From: Klebsiella pneumoniae | GTDB taxonomy: Bacteria; Myxococcota_A; UBA796; GCA-2862545 | Direction: 5' to 3' | NCBI GenBank assembly: GCA_945861065.1 | Contig: CAMASI010000056.1 | Coordinates: 1-32,414 of the forward strand | DNA: 32,414 nt | Shown: piece after piece, positions 7,660 to 15,626 of the stretch | How the letters are laid out: each line of letters starts with the position of its first letter | Numbering within the stretch: position 1 is the first letter of the stretch | Made by a program: the position numbers and the translations under genes | The notes under the pieces: generated by a model | What the model was told of the DNA's origin: nothing | The model's database searches: none | What the model saw: the letters and a program-made list of their open reading frames with translations, nothing else

Positions 7660-9330
7660 GTGTCCCGAGAGGAAATGCCTTGTCATGTCGTGTTCGTCGG
7701 GGCGGGTCCTGCCTGTCTGGCGGGCGCCATCCGGTTGATGGACCTCATTGCCTCCCACAACGAAGGCGTCGCGAACGGTAGCGTCACCGGCGACACCCTC
7801 GACGACCCGATGGTCGTCGTCATCGAAAAGGGCTCCGCCGTGGGTGCCCACCAACTGTCAGGCGCCGTCATGGATCCGCGGGCGTTGGACGAATTGGTGC
7901 CCGATTGGCGGTCCCGCAGCGACTTTCCCGTAGAACGATTCGTAGAACGCGAAGCGATGTGGCTGCTCACGGAAACGTCGGCGATCGAAGCCCCGTGGAT
8001 TCCGCCAGAACTGCACAACCATGGCAAACCCATCATCGCCCTCGGCCGTTTCGTCCAATGGCTCGCCGGCATTGCGGAGCAAAAGGGTGTCAACATCTTC
8101 CCAGGGTTCGCCGGCGTCGACCTGCTTTGGGACGGCGACCAAGTCGTCGGCGTACGCACCGGAGACAAAGGAATCGGCAAAGACGGCACCCCACGCGACA
8201 ATTTTGAGCCCGGGATGGACCTCAAGGCCGCCGTCACCGTCATCGGGGAAGGGCCGCGCGGTCACCTCGCACGGCGGCTGATCGAACGCCGAGGGCTAGA
8301 CGAAGGCAAGGCGCCCATGGTGTACGAACTCGGCGTGAAGGAGGTTCTAGAACTTCCTCCTGGGCGCGTCACGGAGGGCTTTGTGGCCCACAGCGTCGGT
8401 TGGCCATTGAAACCCGATACGTTCGGGGGCAGCTTCTTGTACACGCTCGGCGGCGACAAGGTTTGCGTCGGTCTCCTGGTCGGCCTGGACGCACCCGACC
8501 CTGGGCTGGACGCGCACCATGAACTGCAACGACTCAAAACGCATCCCACGATCAAAGGAATGCTCGAGGGTGGGAAGGTCGTGAAGTACGGCGCTAAAGC
8601 CGTCACGATCGGAGGCTGGAACAGCGTTCCCAAGCTCGCCACCGACGGCGCAATGCTGGTCGGCGACTCCGCATCCTTCCTCAACCCCATGAGAATCAAA
8701 GGAATCCACCTGTCGATGAAGTCGGGCATGCTTGCCGCCGAGACCGCGTTCGCAGCCCTGAAAGCTGGCGACGCTTCAGCGCTCGTCCTCGACGCTTACG
8801 ACGCGGCCGTTCGCTCCAGTTGGGTCCGCGACGAGATGGAACCCGCCCGCAACATGCATGCGAACTTCGCAGCAGGCGGCTTGTTCGGCGGACTCGTCCG
8901 GACCGGTGTGCAGTACTTCTTCGGTCCCGGGCCCGAGCGCACCGTCGACCCAGACTTCGCCCACATGCGCAAACAGCCAGCGGCGGAGCCCAAGGCCGTG
9001 GCCTACGACGGAAAATACCTCGTCGAGAAACTCACGGATGTGTACCATTCGGGCACAATTCACGACGAGTTCCAGCCGTCTCACCTGAAGATCGTGGACA
9101 CGGAGATCTGTGCGACGGTGTGTAAGGAACAGTACGGCAATCCGTGTACGCGCTTTTGCCCAGCTCAGGTCTACAACATGCGTCCCAACGCACAATCAGG
9201 CCGTCTGGAAATGTCGATCGACTTCGCCAACTGCGTACACTGCAAGACGTGCGACATCCGTGACCCGTACCAAATCATCACCTGGGTCCCACCCGAAAGC
9301 GGGCAGGGCCCGGAATACGGCTCGTTGTAG
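7660..9330 (+). CDS. Electron transfer flavoprotein:ubiquinone oxidoreductase (ETF-QO)
   Basis: 556 aa, GTG start behind GGAGGGG. ETF-QO is a membrane-associated FAD and [4Fe-4S] enzyme that passes electrons from reduced ETF (fatty-acid and amino-acid oxidation) to the quinone pool. The FAD-binding strand is VVFVGAGPACLAGAI (residues 10-24). SGAVMDPRAL and the later GDSASFLNPMRIKGIH (second FAD motif) also fit. The cluster Cys are C500, C525, C528 and C531, the same 25-3-3 spacing as in the mammalian enzyme, and the family-typical end PESGQGPEYGSL follows. One oddity is that the third Gly of GxGxxG is Cys19 (GAGPAC). The etfA and etfB genes are not in view. The stop is followed by a hairpin repeat that may terminate transcription. 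Confidence 0.95.
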   Translation: MSREEMPCHVVFVGAGPACLAGAIRLMDLIASHNEGVANGSVTGDTLDDPMVVVIEKGSAVGAHQLSGAVMDPRALDELVPDWRSRSDFPVERFVEREAMWLLTETSAIEAPWIPPELHNHGKPIIALGRFVQWLAGIAEQKGVNIFPGFAGVDLLWDGDQVVGVRTGDKGIGKDGTPRDNFEPGMDLKAAVTVIGEGPRGHLARRLIERRGLDEGKAPMVYELGVKEVLELPPGRVTEGFVAHSVGWPLKPDTFGGSFLYTLGGDKVCVGLLVGLDAPDPGLDAHHELQRLKTHPTIKGMLEGGKVVKYGAKAVTIGGWNSVPKLATDGAMLVGDSASFLNPMRIKGIHLSMKSGMLAAETAFAALKAGDASALVLDAYDAAVRSSWVRDEMEPARNMHANFAAGGLFGGLVRTGVQYFFGPGPERTVDPDFAHMRKQPAAEPKAVAYDGKYLVEKLTDVYHSGTIHDEFQPSHLKIVDTEICATVCKEQYGNPCTRFCPAQVYNMRPNAQSGRLEMSIDFANCVHCKTCDIRDPYQIITWVPPESGQGPEYGSL

Positions 9331-9331
9331 C

Positions 9332-9386
9332 GCCGTAAGCGGAGCCAGCGACACCCCATCAACCTGCTCGGACGCCGCTCTACGGT
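9332..9386. repeat. Dispersed repeat family 1, copy A (hairpin, likely bidirectional terminator)
   Basis: The core at 9338-9382 (45 bp, AGCGGAGCCAGCG to CGCCGCTCTA) recurs at 16221-16264 and 32182-32226 with only one or two differences. Here flanking bases lengthen the stem: GCCGTA (9332-9337) pairs with TACGGT (9381-9386), and AGCGG (9338-9342) with CCGCT (9375-9379). The repeat starts 7 bp after the ETF-QO stop and contains the TAG stop (9380-9382) of the convergent TPR gene. Position and structure suggest a terminator serving both strands, but there is no U-tract. Confidence 0.75.
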
Positions 9387-10486
9387 AGGTCGGTGGCCAA
9401 CGCGTCTCCTAGCACCACGCAAACGATGCCGGTCCGATCTCGAACGGCCGCCAATCGCCCAAGCAGCGCGGCAACTGCGTCGGTTCGGGCCCGTCCCATA
9501 TCCACGACGAACTCAATCCCCCGGGTCCCCAGCGGTTCAGGGTCACCGGTATAATGAAATCGTCCCTCGTCGCGGGTTCCGAAACTTCCATTGAAGCCTG
9601 CGAGATACCATTCAGCCCATACCGGTTCAACGGCAGCGAGCCGTTGCTCGAACGGCAACGTTTCCCGAAACAACACGGCGACCTGAAACCAATGCCAAGG
9701 GCAACGAGAGCTCACCCACACCGGGAGCGATTGCCCACGCCACTCAAACAAGACCGGTAACGAAGCGAGGGGCTCCAACGCCTCCACAGCGACAATGCAG
9801 GGTTCCGACTCGGTCGCCACTACCGCCATTTCTCCGGTCGCCGGGAAAACGAGATCGACCCGCTCGAGCGCATACGGTCTAGCCCCCTCCGGACGAACCG
9901 GCCGTGGCACACCATCGGGTCCCACCGCCATTCTCGCCGCCTCGGCGTACCAGCCTTCCGATCGGCGCGGGCCTGCCACTTCGTCGAACAGATCCCGGTA
10001 CCCTTGTTGGTGCGCCTCTAGAAACACGGCAGCGTCGATGTCCGATTCGGTCGCTCGCCGCACCGCCGCAGCGAGATCGAGAAGGCCAACTCGGTCATCG
10101 CCGGTCAGCTCACCTGCACAACGCTCCAAGTGCTTCACGCCTTCGGAAAGCCTTCCCGTTCCAAGGCATAAGCGCGCCAAGGGCAAGCGCACCGCCGCAT
10201 TCCGAGGTTCGTCGCGCAGTAGCTCCTCATAGGCAACCCGAGCCTCGGCAACCCGATCCGCCCGGACAAGCGCCGCAGCGCGCTCCGGACGAGCCGCGTC
10301 TCCCGCCCGTTCGAACGCGCCCACCGCCTCGGCCGCGCGACCACCAGCCAACAGGGCCGAACCGAGCAGGTGCCACGCACTCAGCTCGTCGGGAGCACCG
10401 TCCAACACGCGTCGAGCTACGTCAGCCGCTTCCGCGAACTTTCCCTCGGCCAGGGCCAATCGGGCAGACGACAACAAACCCGACAT
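9380..10486 (-). CDS. TPR-repeat protein with unknown C-terminal domain
   Basis: 368 aa, ATG 10486 with a perfect GGAGG 5 nt upstream. Residues 1-135 are three to four tetratricopeptide repeats, with typical blocks such as AWHLLGSALLAGGRAAEAVGAF and AARLALAEGKF-like helices, so this part is a protein-binding scaffold. Residues about 150-368 contain no motif I know; they are rich in aromatic residues (RCPWHWFQVAVLF, VWAEWYLAGFNGSFG) and look like a folded alpha/beta domain. There is no signal peptide. It lies 27 bp behind the small 56-aa ORF and downstream of an outer-membrane protein gene on the same strand. Its stop codon is supplied by repeat copy A. The TPR call is secure and the role is unknown. 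Confidence 0.75.
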   Translation of the reverse strand: MSGLLSSARLALAEGKFAEAADVARRVLDGAPDELSAWHLLGSALLAGGRAAEAVGAFERAGDAARPERAAALVRADRVAEARVAYEELLRDEPRNAAVRLPLARLCLGTGRLSEGVKHLERCAGELTGDDRVGLLDLAAAVRRATESDIDAAVFLEAHQQGYRDLFDEVAGPRRSEGWYAEAARMAVGPDGVPRPVRPEGARPYALERVDLVFPATGEMAVVATESEPCIVAVEALEPLASLPVLFEWRGQSLPVWVSSRCPWHWFQVAVLFRETLPFEQRLAAVEPVWAEWYLAGFNGSFGTRDEGRFHYTGDPEPLGTRGIEFVVDMGRARTDAVAALLGRLAAVRDRTGIVCVVLGDALATDLP

Positions 10487-10513
10487 GGATCCTCCGCAGC
10501 CGGAGGCCTCGCG

Positions 10514-10684
10514 TCAGGTGTCCGACGGACCCTTCATATCGTCGACCACGAGGTCGAGCAGCGTGGTCGCCAACAGGAGGATTTCTTCGTGTTGCACGGA
10601 CTCCTCCCGCAGTTGACGGAACAGGGAGCGTGCAAGGGTCGTGGCGCGGGATTGGCGGAGTGCGACGGCAGATTCCAGGGACAT
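10514..10684 (-). CDS. Small hypothetical protein (56 aa)
   Basis: The frame from ATG 10684 to TGA 10514 encodes 56 aa with strong helical, heptad-like character (SAVALRQSRATTLARSLFRQLREESVQHEEILLLATTLLDLVVDDM). AGGAG lies 12 nt upstream of the ATG, a little far. The same frame stays open further upstream in plausible sequence (RLRTLTAERQLFCGAILAG) up to the stop of the outer-membrane gene, so a longer product from a rare start is possible. It sits between two same-strand genes with short gaps, which argues for a real operon member. No family recognised. Confidence 0.5.
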   Translation of the reverse strand: MSLESAVALRQSRATTLARSLFRQLREESVQHEEILLLATTLLDLVVDDMKGPSDT

Positions 10685-10818
10685 GTCCAAGGGGGACTCC
10701 TGAGGGGACGCGTCAGCACCTGCAAGAATGGCGCCACAGAATAGTTGGCGTTCGGCCGTCAGAGTGCGTAGCCGGCTACGCAGGGCGAAAGCGACCGCGC
10801 GCGTAGTACCGGTGACGC

Positions 10819-12027
10819 CTACTCGAAGTAGTGGTTGTACTGCATGGACAACGAACCATAGTGGAACTGCCAATAGCGGCTGACCACTGGCACCGTAGCG
10901 CCGGCATTGATCTCGTCGCGCCGACGGTCCCCCGCGGTCGGAAAGAACTTCATCCCGAACGTCGCGGTGTCGAACTGAAACACGCCGCCTTCCCACGCGA
11001 AGTTCTTCGCGGTGACCGCCGATTCCAAGAACAGCGCCACCGTGTCGGACGCCAAATAGGTCGCGGCCGCCCCACCCACCAACCCGACGCCCACGGTGGA
11101 CGTGCCAAGCGTGATGTCCGGGCCAAGTTGCGCTTGAAGGTCGAGCTTTGCGATCTGCTTGCCAAAGGCCAACTGTGGACGCAAACCGAAGAAGGCCGGA
11201 TTCGTATTGACGTGCGTGTCGCCGATGAAGGTGAGAATCGTCTTCGTACGCGTTGATTTCACGAGGGCCCAATGCACTCCGGGCTCTAGACTCCAGCCCG
11301 AGTAACGGCGACGGATTCCGGCATGCACAGAGAACCGGCGTGACAGCGCATGCTCATAGTCGAGTGCGAGATTGAAATAATCTGGAATTCCCCACTCAAA
11401 GGCGGCCTGTAAACGCGTTCGAGGGTCGATGTTCTCCAACAGCAACGCCTGACTAAATCCGATTTGTTTGTCCTGTAGGTCCAGCGCCGAGGACTCGGCT
11501 TCGCGCGGCCCGTACATTCCCTCCATCAAGGACGACGTGCGGTCTTCGATTCGCTTGCGGTACGCAGTATTGTTGTACTTGAGGAGGTAGGCGTCCCACG
11601 CTGCGACCTCTTCATCCGGCGGAAACGAGGCATACTTGGACACGGCGGTACGGTAGATCTGATCAGAGTCGGCACCCGGTCCCATCGGAACCTTCGCGGT
11701 CTCCTCGCCGAGCAGGTCGATCTCGTCGCCCTCCTCATCGCGGAACGTGTCGGTCGCGGTGTCCTTTTCGACGCTCTGGTCGAGGTTCTGAAGCTGGTCG
11801 GCCGCTTCAATTCGCTCGACCTTCTGAATCATCAGGTCGTCGTCCTCCTCCCCGAAAACGTCCGCGTCTTCGTCGTCGATGTCCTTTTTCTTGCCATCAT
11901 CTTCAGGCGCCTCCTCTGTCTTGTCCTCCTCGGTCTTGTCCTCCTCATCGTCGGCGGGCGGGGACGCCGCAAGCGCGGTCGGCGCGAGCCACAACGCAGC
12001 AAAAAGGGTCAGCAGGCTGGGACGCAC
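10819..12027 (-). CDS. Exported outer-membrane beta-barrel protein with acidic N-terminal region
   Basis: 402 aa, GTG 12027 behind GGGAGA. Residues 1-20 form a classic Sec signal peptide ending in TALA, cleaved before A21. Residues 25-65 are strongly acidic with the repeat EEDKTEEDKTEE, probably disordered. Residues 65-170 are a helical or linker region. From about 175 to the end, alternating hydrophobic/polar strands with aromatic girdle residues (RFSVHAGIRRRYSGWSLEPGVHW, KTILTFIGDTHVNTNPAFFGL, YWQFHYGSLSMQYNHYFE) indicate an outer-membrane beta-barrel. The final residues are FE, not the usual terminal aromatic. Ligand or transport role is unknown. It heads the minus-strand group that includes the 56-aa and TPR genes, and is divergent from the gene at 12101. 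Confidence 0.7.
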   Translation of the reverse strand: MRPSLLTLFAALWLAPTALAASPPADDEEDKTEEDKTEEAPEDDGKKKDIDDEDADVFGEEDDDLMIQKVERIEAADQLQNLDQSVEKDTATDTFRDEEGDEIDLLGEETAKVPMGPGADSDQIYRTAVSKYASFPPDEEVAAWDAYLLKYNNTAYRKRIEDRTSSLMEGMYGPREAESSALDLQDKQIGFSQALLLENIDPRTRLQAAFEWGIPDYFNLALDYEHALSRRFSVHAGIRRRYSGWSLEPGVHWALVKSTRTKTILTFIGDTHVNTNPAFFGLRPQLAFGKQIAKLDLQAQLGPDITLGTSTVGVGLVGGAAATYLASDTVALFLESAVTAKNFAWEGGVFQFDTATFGMKFFPTAGDRRRDEINAGATVPVVSRYWQFHYGSLSMQYNHYFE

Positions 12028-12037
12028 GTCGATCTCC

Positions 12038-12076
12038 CGGGGCGGGTCGGATAGAGCGCGTGGCTATCCCGCCCCG
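12038..12076. promoter_or_regulatory. Inverted repeat in divergent promoter region
   Basis: CGGGGCGGG (12038-12046) and CCCGCCCCG (12068-12076) are perfect 9-bp inverted arms. ATAG and CTAT just inside extend the symmetry with a 4-nt bulge. The repeat lies in the 73-bp gap between the divergent starts at 12027 and 12101. It could be an operator, a cruciform or a hairpin in either leader. Only the symmetry is seen directly. Confidence 0.4.
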
Positions 12077-12100
12077 CCGCCGGGGGCCCACGGAGGGTTG

Positions 12101-12637
12101 GTGGAGGACCACGACTGGGAGCGCCTGGGTGTCCGCCACACACACCGGGCTGCAGCGGAGGAAGTCCGCGACCACCTCATCTGCCTTCGCGGTGGCGCCC
12201 CATTCTTGTCTCCAAGAGATGCGCTGACACTTCTCCGTTGGCTCGACGACGACATTCCTGTTCCCACCTTGTTGTTGGCGCTAGAGCGTGCGGTCGCATC
12301 GCGCCGAAAAAACCGCGCCCGTACACCGTTGACGCTGACCGCTGCGGCCCGGCATGTCGTTGTTGTCGCGACACGAATGCCCGTTCCAGCCCCGCCCACC
12401 TGGCATGAGACGCTTCGAGCCGCGCGCAACGATGCGACCGAGTCCTACAACGCACTTGAGCCCAGCCAACTGGCGGTCCTGCGAGCGGCGGCCGCCGCGG
12501 CTCTCGGCGACCTTGTGGACCTCGTGGACGAGAACACAGCTGTCGCATTGATGGAGGAGGAGATGCGCGATCAATTTCGCAGAGCCCGACCACATTTACT
12601 CATCGGACGGGCGTTCTTACAAGAGGTCGACCCGTGA
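12101..12637 (+). CDS. Hypothetical protein coupled to the DnaI-like ATPase
   Basis: 178 aa from GTG 12101, with GGAGG 4 nt upstream. The frame is open back to 11879, but that part is antisense to the beta-barrel gene and Ser-rich, so it was excluded. The N-terminal half has a compact helical block (PFLSPRDALTLLRWLDDDIPVPTLLLALERAVASRR) with the feel of a small winged-helix or DnaD-like replication domain, but I cannot assign a family. The C-terminal half is helical and Ala-rich (LAVLRAAAAAALGDLVDLVDE). There is no signal peptide. Its stop overlaps the next gene's start as GTGA, so it is probably translated together with the ATPase and may be its working partner, for instance in helicase loading. 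That role is inference. Confidence 0.65.
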   Translation: MEDHDWERLGVRHTHRAAAEEVRDHLICLRGGAPFLSPRDALTLLRWLDDDIPVPTLLLALERAVASRRKNRARTPLTLTAAARHVVVVATRMPVPAPPTWHETLRAARNDATESYNALEPSQLAVLRAAAAAALGDLVDLVDENTAVALMEEEMRDQFRRARPHLLIGRAFLQEVDP

Positions 12638-13530
12638 CACAAGACCCGCGCGCGCTCGCTTCATGCCCCAATTGCCACGGAAATGGCCTGCTTGTTCGCC
12701 GTTCGGGCGACCATGCCGAGGCCACCCCCTGTCCGTGCAGGGGAAACTGCACCGGTTGTTCTGGCACCGGATTCGCTCGCTCCGAGGAAGGGCTCTCACG
12801 CTGCGACTGCGCCGAATGGGATCGGCGGGCGGTGCTGCTAGACCGAATGGGTCTGCCCGCACGCCACGCCCTGAGCACATTGAGCAGTTTCAGGGACAAG
12901 ACCCGCGACCAGACCGCGCTCAAAGGTGCTCTTTCGGGCTACCTTCGCGATGCGCCAGAGCGTTTGCTGGACGGAAGGGGAATCGTGCTCCACGGCGACG
13001 TGGGCCGCGGAAAGACCCACCTCTTGTGCGCTCTTTGTCGCGAGTTGGTGCTTCAGCGGGGAATTGCGGTGCGATTCGTCGAGTTCAGCCACCTCATGTC
13101 AGACCTGAAGGCGGGCTTTGATCAAGGTCAATCCGCGGCCCGCCTACTCGAACCGCTCATTCAGGTCGACGTGCTTGCCATCGACGAACTGGGAAAAGGC
13201 CGTTCAACACCCACGCCGTTCGAAGAGATGGTCGTAGACGAGCTCGTCAGCCGTCGCTATGCCGCAGTGCGCCCGATCCTCGCGACGACGAACTATTCAC
13301 TCCCGTCCCGTTCCTCCTTTGTTGGCAATGCCGCCACGTCCAACAGTCTCGGCGACGTTGGGGCACGTGTTGCCGCAGATCTAGCGCCTCCATCCTGGCC
13401 TAGTCTCGCGGAGCGCGTCGGAGACCGGGTCGTCAGCAGGCTGCTTGAGATGTGCACCATGCTCGGGGTGACGGGCGAGGACTGGCGCCTGGCCCAGGGC
13501 GCTCCGCCGCGCCGAGGTCGCGCGGGATAG
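12634..13530 (+). CDS. DnaI/DnaC/IstB-like AAA+ ATPase with DnaJ-type cysteine motifs
   Basis: 298 aa, GTG start in a GTGA overlap. The N-terminus is Cys-rich: C11-P-N-C14-H-G-N-G and C39-T-G-C42-S-G-T-G are two CxxCxGxG motifs as in DnaJ zinc fingers, with extra C33, C35, C57 and C59. The ATPase follows: Walker A GDVGRGKT (121-128), Walker B VLAIDEL (D184, E185) and sensor-like ATTN (217-220). The order zinc domain then AAA+ domain is that of DnaI-type helicase loaders. IstB transposase helpers share the ATPase, but no transposase is adjacent. A role in loading the replicative helicase, or in a plasmid or phage-derived replication unit, is the best guess. It lies in a plus-strand run with the 178-aa protein upstream. 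Confidence 0.8.
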   Translation: MTQDPRALASCPNCHGNGLLVRRSGDHAEATPCPCRGNCTGCSGTGFARSEEGLSRCDCAEWDRRAVLLDRMGLPARHALSTLSSFRDKTRDQTALKGALSGYLRDAPERLLDGRGIVLHGDVGRGKTHLLCALCRELVLQRGIAVRFVEFSHLMSDLKAGFDQGQSAARLLEPLIQVDVLAIDELGKGRSTPTPFEEMVVDELVSRRYAAVRPILATTNYSLPSRSSFVGNAATSNSLGDVGARVAADLAPPSWPSLAERVGDRVVSRLLEMCTMLGVTGEDWRLAQGAPPRRGRAG

Positions 13531-13539
13531 CTCGCCCCC

Positions 13540-14118
13540 GTGCTGAACCTCTCGTTTCCTAGTATCGTCCCCTGTCCTCCATCGGAACGGCTGGGCGCTT
13601 GGCTTGCCCAACGAGGGGAGCCCTGCGCGATCGACCAAGAGCGCGTCACATTGCGTGCGTTGCCGGTGTCTTTCGTGGCTCCCGCCGGGATCGGAAGTCT
13701 TACCTCTGGGGTCGACATCACCGCCGACCTGCCGATCACACGTCTCGTCGACCTGTTGTTTGACGTGTCGGTCTTGGTGGGCGCCGACGTCCACCTCATC
13801 GGGCACGGCGAGGTCACGCGTAGCTACCTGTGGCTTGCCATGGTCGATGAAGTCGATCGGAAGCGGCTGGCCGGTGCCGTTCGTCGGGCGGAAGAACACG
13901 GAAACAAACAAGACGTGCTGCAGCGGCTGTGGGCGCTGGCCTCGACCCTGTGCCCCGGATGCGACGTTCGCTGGGACGCACAGCGTCGCCGTTTCATGGA
14001 ACTTCGCGAAGAGACCGGTGAAAATCACCTCGTCCAGGTCCCGCCCGACCGCATGTTGCACGTGTTGGCTTGGCGTTGGCTGACCGATGCGTGGCCGGCG
14101 GTCGCCGAGTACCGATGA
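13540..14118 (+). CDS. Hypothetical protein (192 aa)
   Basis: GTG start at 13540, 9 nt after the ATPase stop, without a clear ribosome-binding site. The sequence is a mixed alpha/beta protein with many aromatic and charged residues and no signal peptide or membrane segment. One CPGC pair (STLCPGCDVRWD) near residue 133 is isolated. The middle part has long helices (DRKRLAGAVRRAEEHGNKQDVLQRLWALA). I do not recognise the family. Its TGA overlaps the ATG of the methylmalonyl-CoA epimerase gene as ATGA, so it belongs to the same transcription unit, which mixes replication-like and metabolic genes. Confidence 0.65.
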   Translation: MLNLSFPSIVPCPPSERLGAWLAQRGEPCAIDQERVTLRALPVSFVAPAGIGSLTSGVDITADLPITRLVDLLFDVSVLVGADVHLIGHGEVTRSYLWLAMVDEVDRKRLAGAVRRAEEHGNKQDVLQRLWALASTLCPGCDVRWDAQRRRFMELREETGENHLVQVPPDRMLHVLAWRWLTDAWPAVAEYR

Positions 14119-14519
14119 TTCTCGGGCTCGATCACGTCGCCATCGCAGTCCACGACCTTCCGACTGCCGTTCGCCGATTCGCGGAGGACCTCGGCATCGC
14201 GTGCACCTCGATCCAGGACGTGCACTCTGCGTCTACGACGACGGCATTCCTCCCGATTGCAGGACCCACGAGTTTGGAGATCGTAGCGCCTCTGGACCAC
14301 AGCGGACCCTTGGTTCGCCACCTCGCCAAGCGCGGTCCTGGACTACACCACCTGTGCTTTCGCACCGACGACATCGCGGGTGACATGCGTCGACTGTTGG
14401 CGCTTGGGTACCGATTCACCACACCGGCCCCCACGTCGGGCGCCCATGGCAGCCTCGTGGCCTTCCTCCATCCGGCGTCAACCGGCGGCGTGCTCATCGA
14501 GCTCACCGAGCACCCCTGA
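14115..14519 (+). CDS. mce: Methylmalonyl-CoA epimerase (VOC superfamily)
   Basis: 134 aa, ATG 14115 in an ATGA overlap with the gene before. The frame is open further upstream but only inside the neighbour. Two VOC modules are visible. LDHVAIAVHDL opens the first, with metal-ligand H7, and SLEIVAPL (52-59) closes it. GPGLHHLCFRTDDI opens the second (H78/H79), and FLHPASTGGVLIELTEH closes it with ligand E129. The motif string GLHHLCF...FLHP...GVLIEL is typical of methylmalonyl-CoA epimerases, which interconvert the R and S forms on the propionyl-CoA to succinyl-CoA route using a divalent metal. Length fits the family. The mutase genes are not in the window. A lactoylglutathione lyase is less likely. 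Confidence 0.85.
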   Translation: MILGLDHVAIAVHDLPTAVRRFAEDLGIACTSIQDVHSASTTTAFLPIAGPTSLEIVAPLDHSGPLVRHLAKRGPGLHHLCFRTDDIAGDMRRLLALGYRFTTPAPTSGAHGSLVAFLHPASTGGVLIELTEHP

Positions 14520-15625
14520 TGCGTACGCGGGTCACCGCTACGGGTGACAGCACGTCCCTGGCAGACCGGAAACGCCTCGCCGGTCAACGGATGATGATCG
14601 GCTTCGAAGGCCCGTCGGTAGGCCCAGATCTCGACGCCGTGGTGCGCGAAATTCGGCCCGGCGGATACATCCTTTTCGGCCGCAACATCGTTGAACCAGG
14701 CCAACTTCGCGACCTCAACGACGCGTTGGCCCAGCTCCGTCAACCGACCGCTCCCCCGATCCGCGCCGTGGACCAGGAGGGTGGACGGGTGCAGCGTTTG
14801 CGGGAACCGTTTGCGGCATCGTGGCCGAGCGCCCGCGTGGTTGCCCGCGCGGAAGAACACACACACGACGTTGCCAGGGGCATCGCCTCAGAACTTCGCG
14901 CGGTAGGCTTCGACCTCGACTTCGCGCCCGTAGCGGACGTAGACAGCAACCCAGCCAATCCGGTGATTGGGGACCGGTCCTTTGGACGGGACCCGCGCGA
15001 AGTCGCACGACACGTGAAGACCTGGGTCGTGGCGATGCAACAAGAAGGCATCGCGGCCTGCGCAAAACATTTTCCTGGCCACGGCGACACCAGCGTGGAC
15101 AGCCATCTTGAGTTGCCCATCGTCGAACGCGACGAGCGCGACTTGATCGCGAACGAGTTGCTTCCGTTCCAAGCTGCCATCTCGGCGAATGTCGCTTCGA
15201 TCATGTCCGCCCACGTGGTGTTCCCCGCCCTCGATGAGGGCAACCCAGCGACTTTGTCCCCCCATGTCATCCCTCGACTTCTCCGCAAACGCCTCGGATT
15301 CGACGGCTTGGTTTTCAGTGACGACCTCGACATGAAGGCGATCGCGGGCCGGTGGGACGAGGACGCGATCGTCGCTGGCACGACGGCGGCCACCGTGGAC
15401 GTGCTGCTTGCATGCCGCGACCCCCTACGGCAGATCGCCCTGTTTGAGGCGCTCGTTCGGGCACAGGAAAACGACGAGGCCTTTCAACAGGCCTGTCGTA
15501 CAAGCGTAGCGCGCCTCGACCGCGTCAGGTTGGGACTCTTGCGCACGCCACGCCCACCGTTGACGCGTGTGGGAGATCGCGAGCTCAGGCTTGTCGCTGA
15601 CCTCGTCCGGCTCCGGGGCGCCTGA
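14519..15625 (+). CDS. nagZ: Glycoside hydrolase family 3 beta-N-acetylhexosaminidase (NagZ-like)
   Basis: 368 aa, ATG overlapping the previous stop as TGATG. GH3 features in order: PGGYILFGRNI (47-57), VDQEGGRVQRL (84-94), the substrate loop K183-H184-FPGHGDT with general acid/base His/Asp (H188, D190), and the nucleophile region FSDDLDM with D268. NagZ removes N-acetylglucosamine from muropeptides during peptidoglycan recycling. The absence of a signal peptide fits the cytoplasmic enzyme of Gram-negatives. The protein is slightly longer than typical NagZ, with a short N-terminal lead. The beta-glucosidase branch of GH3 lacks this KHFPGHGDT loop. Confidence 0.9.
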   Translation: MRTRVTATGDSTSLADRKRLAGQRMMIGFEGPSVGPDLDAVVREIRPGGYILFGRNIVEPGQLRDLNDALAQLRQPTAPPIRAVDQEGGRVQRLREPFAASWPSARVVARAEEHTHDVARGIASELRAVGFDLDFAPVADVDSNPANPVIGDRSFGRDPREVARHVKTWVVAMQQEGIAACAKHFPGHGDTSVDSHLELPIVERDERDLIANELLPFQAAISANVASIMSAHVVFPALDEGNPATLSPHVIPRLLRKRLGFDGLVFSDDLDMKAIAGRWDEDAIVAGTTAATVDVLLACRDPLRQIALFEALVRAQENDEAFQQACRTSVARLDRVRLGLLRTPRPPLTRVGDRELRLVADLVRLRGA

Positions 15626-15626
15626 C

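Noticed and set aside
10822..11272. Long minus-strand frame upstream of the 56-aa ORF
   Set aside because: It shares its DNA with the certain beta-barrel gene on the same strand in another frame, and the translation there is Arg/His-rich noise.
12634..13530. IstB helper of an IS21-type insertion sequence
   Set aside because: No IstA transposase or terminal repeats are nearby. The N-terminal cysteine domain and operon context favour a helicase-loader type.
13381..14061. 226-codon minus-strand frame
   Set aside because: It is antisense to the ATPase and the 192-aa gene, with no motifs and low-quality composition.
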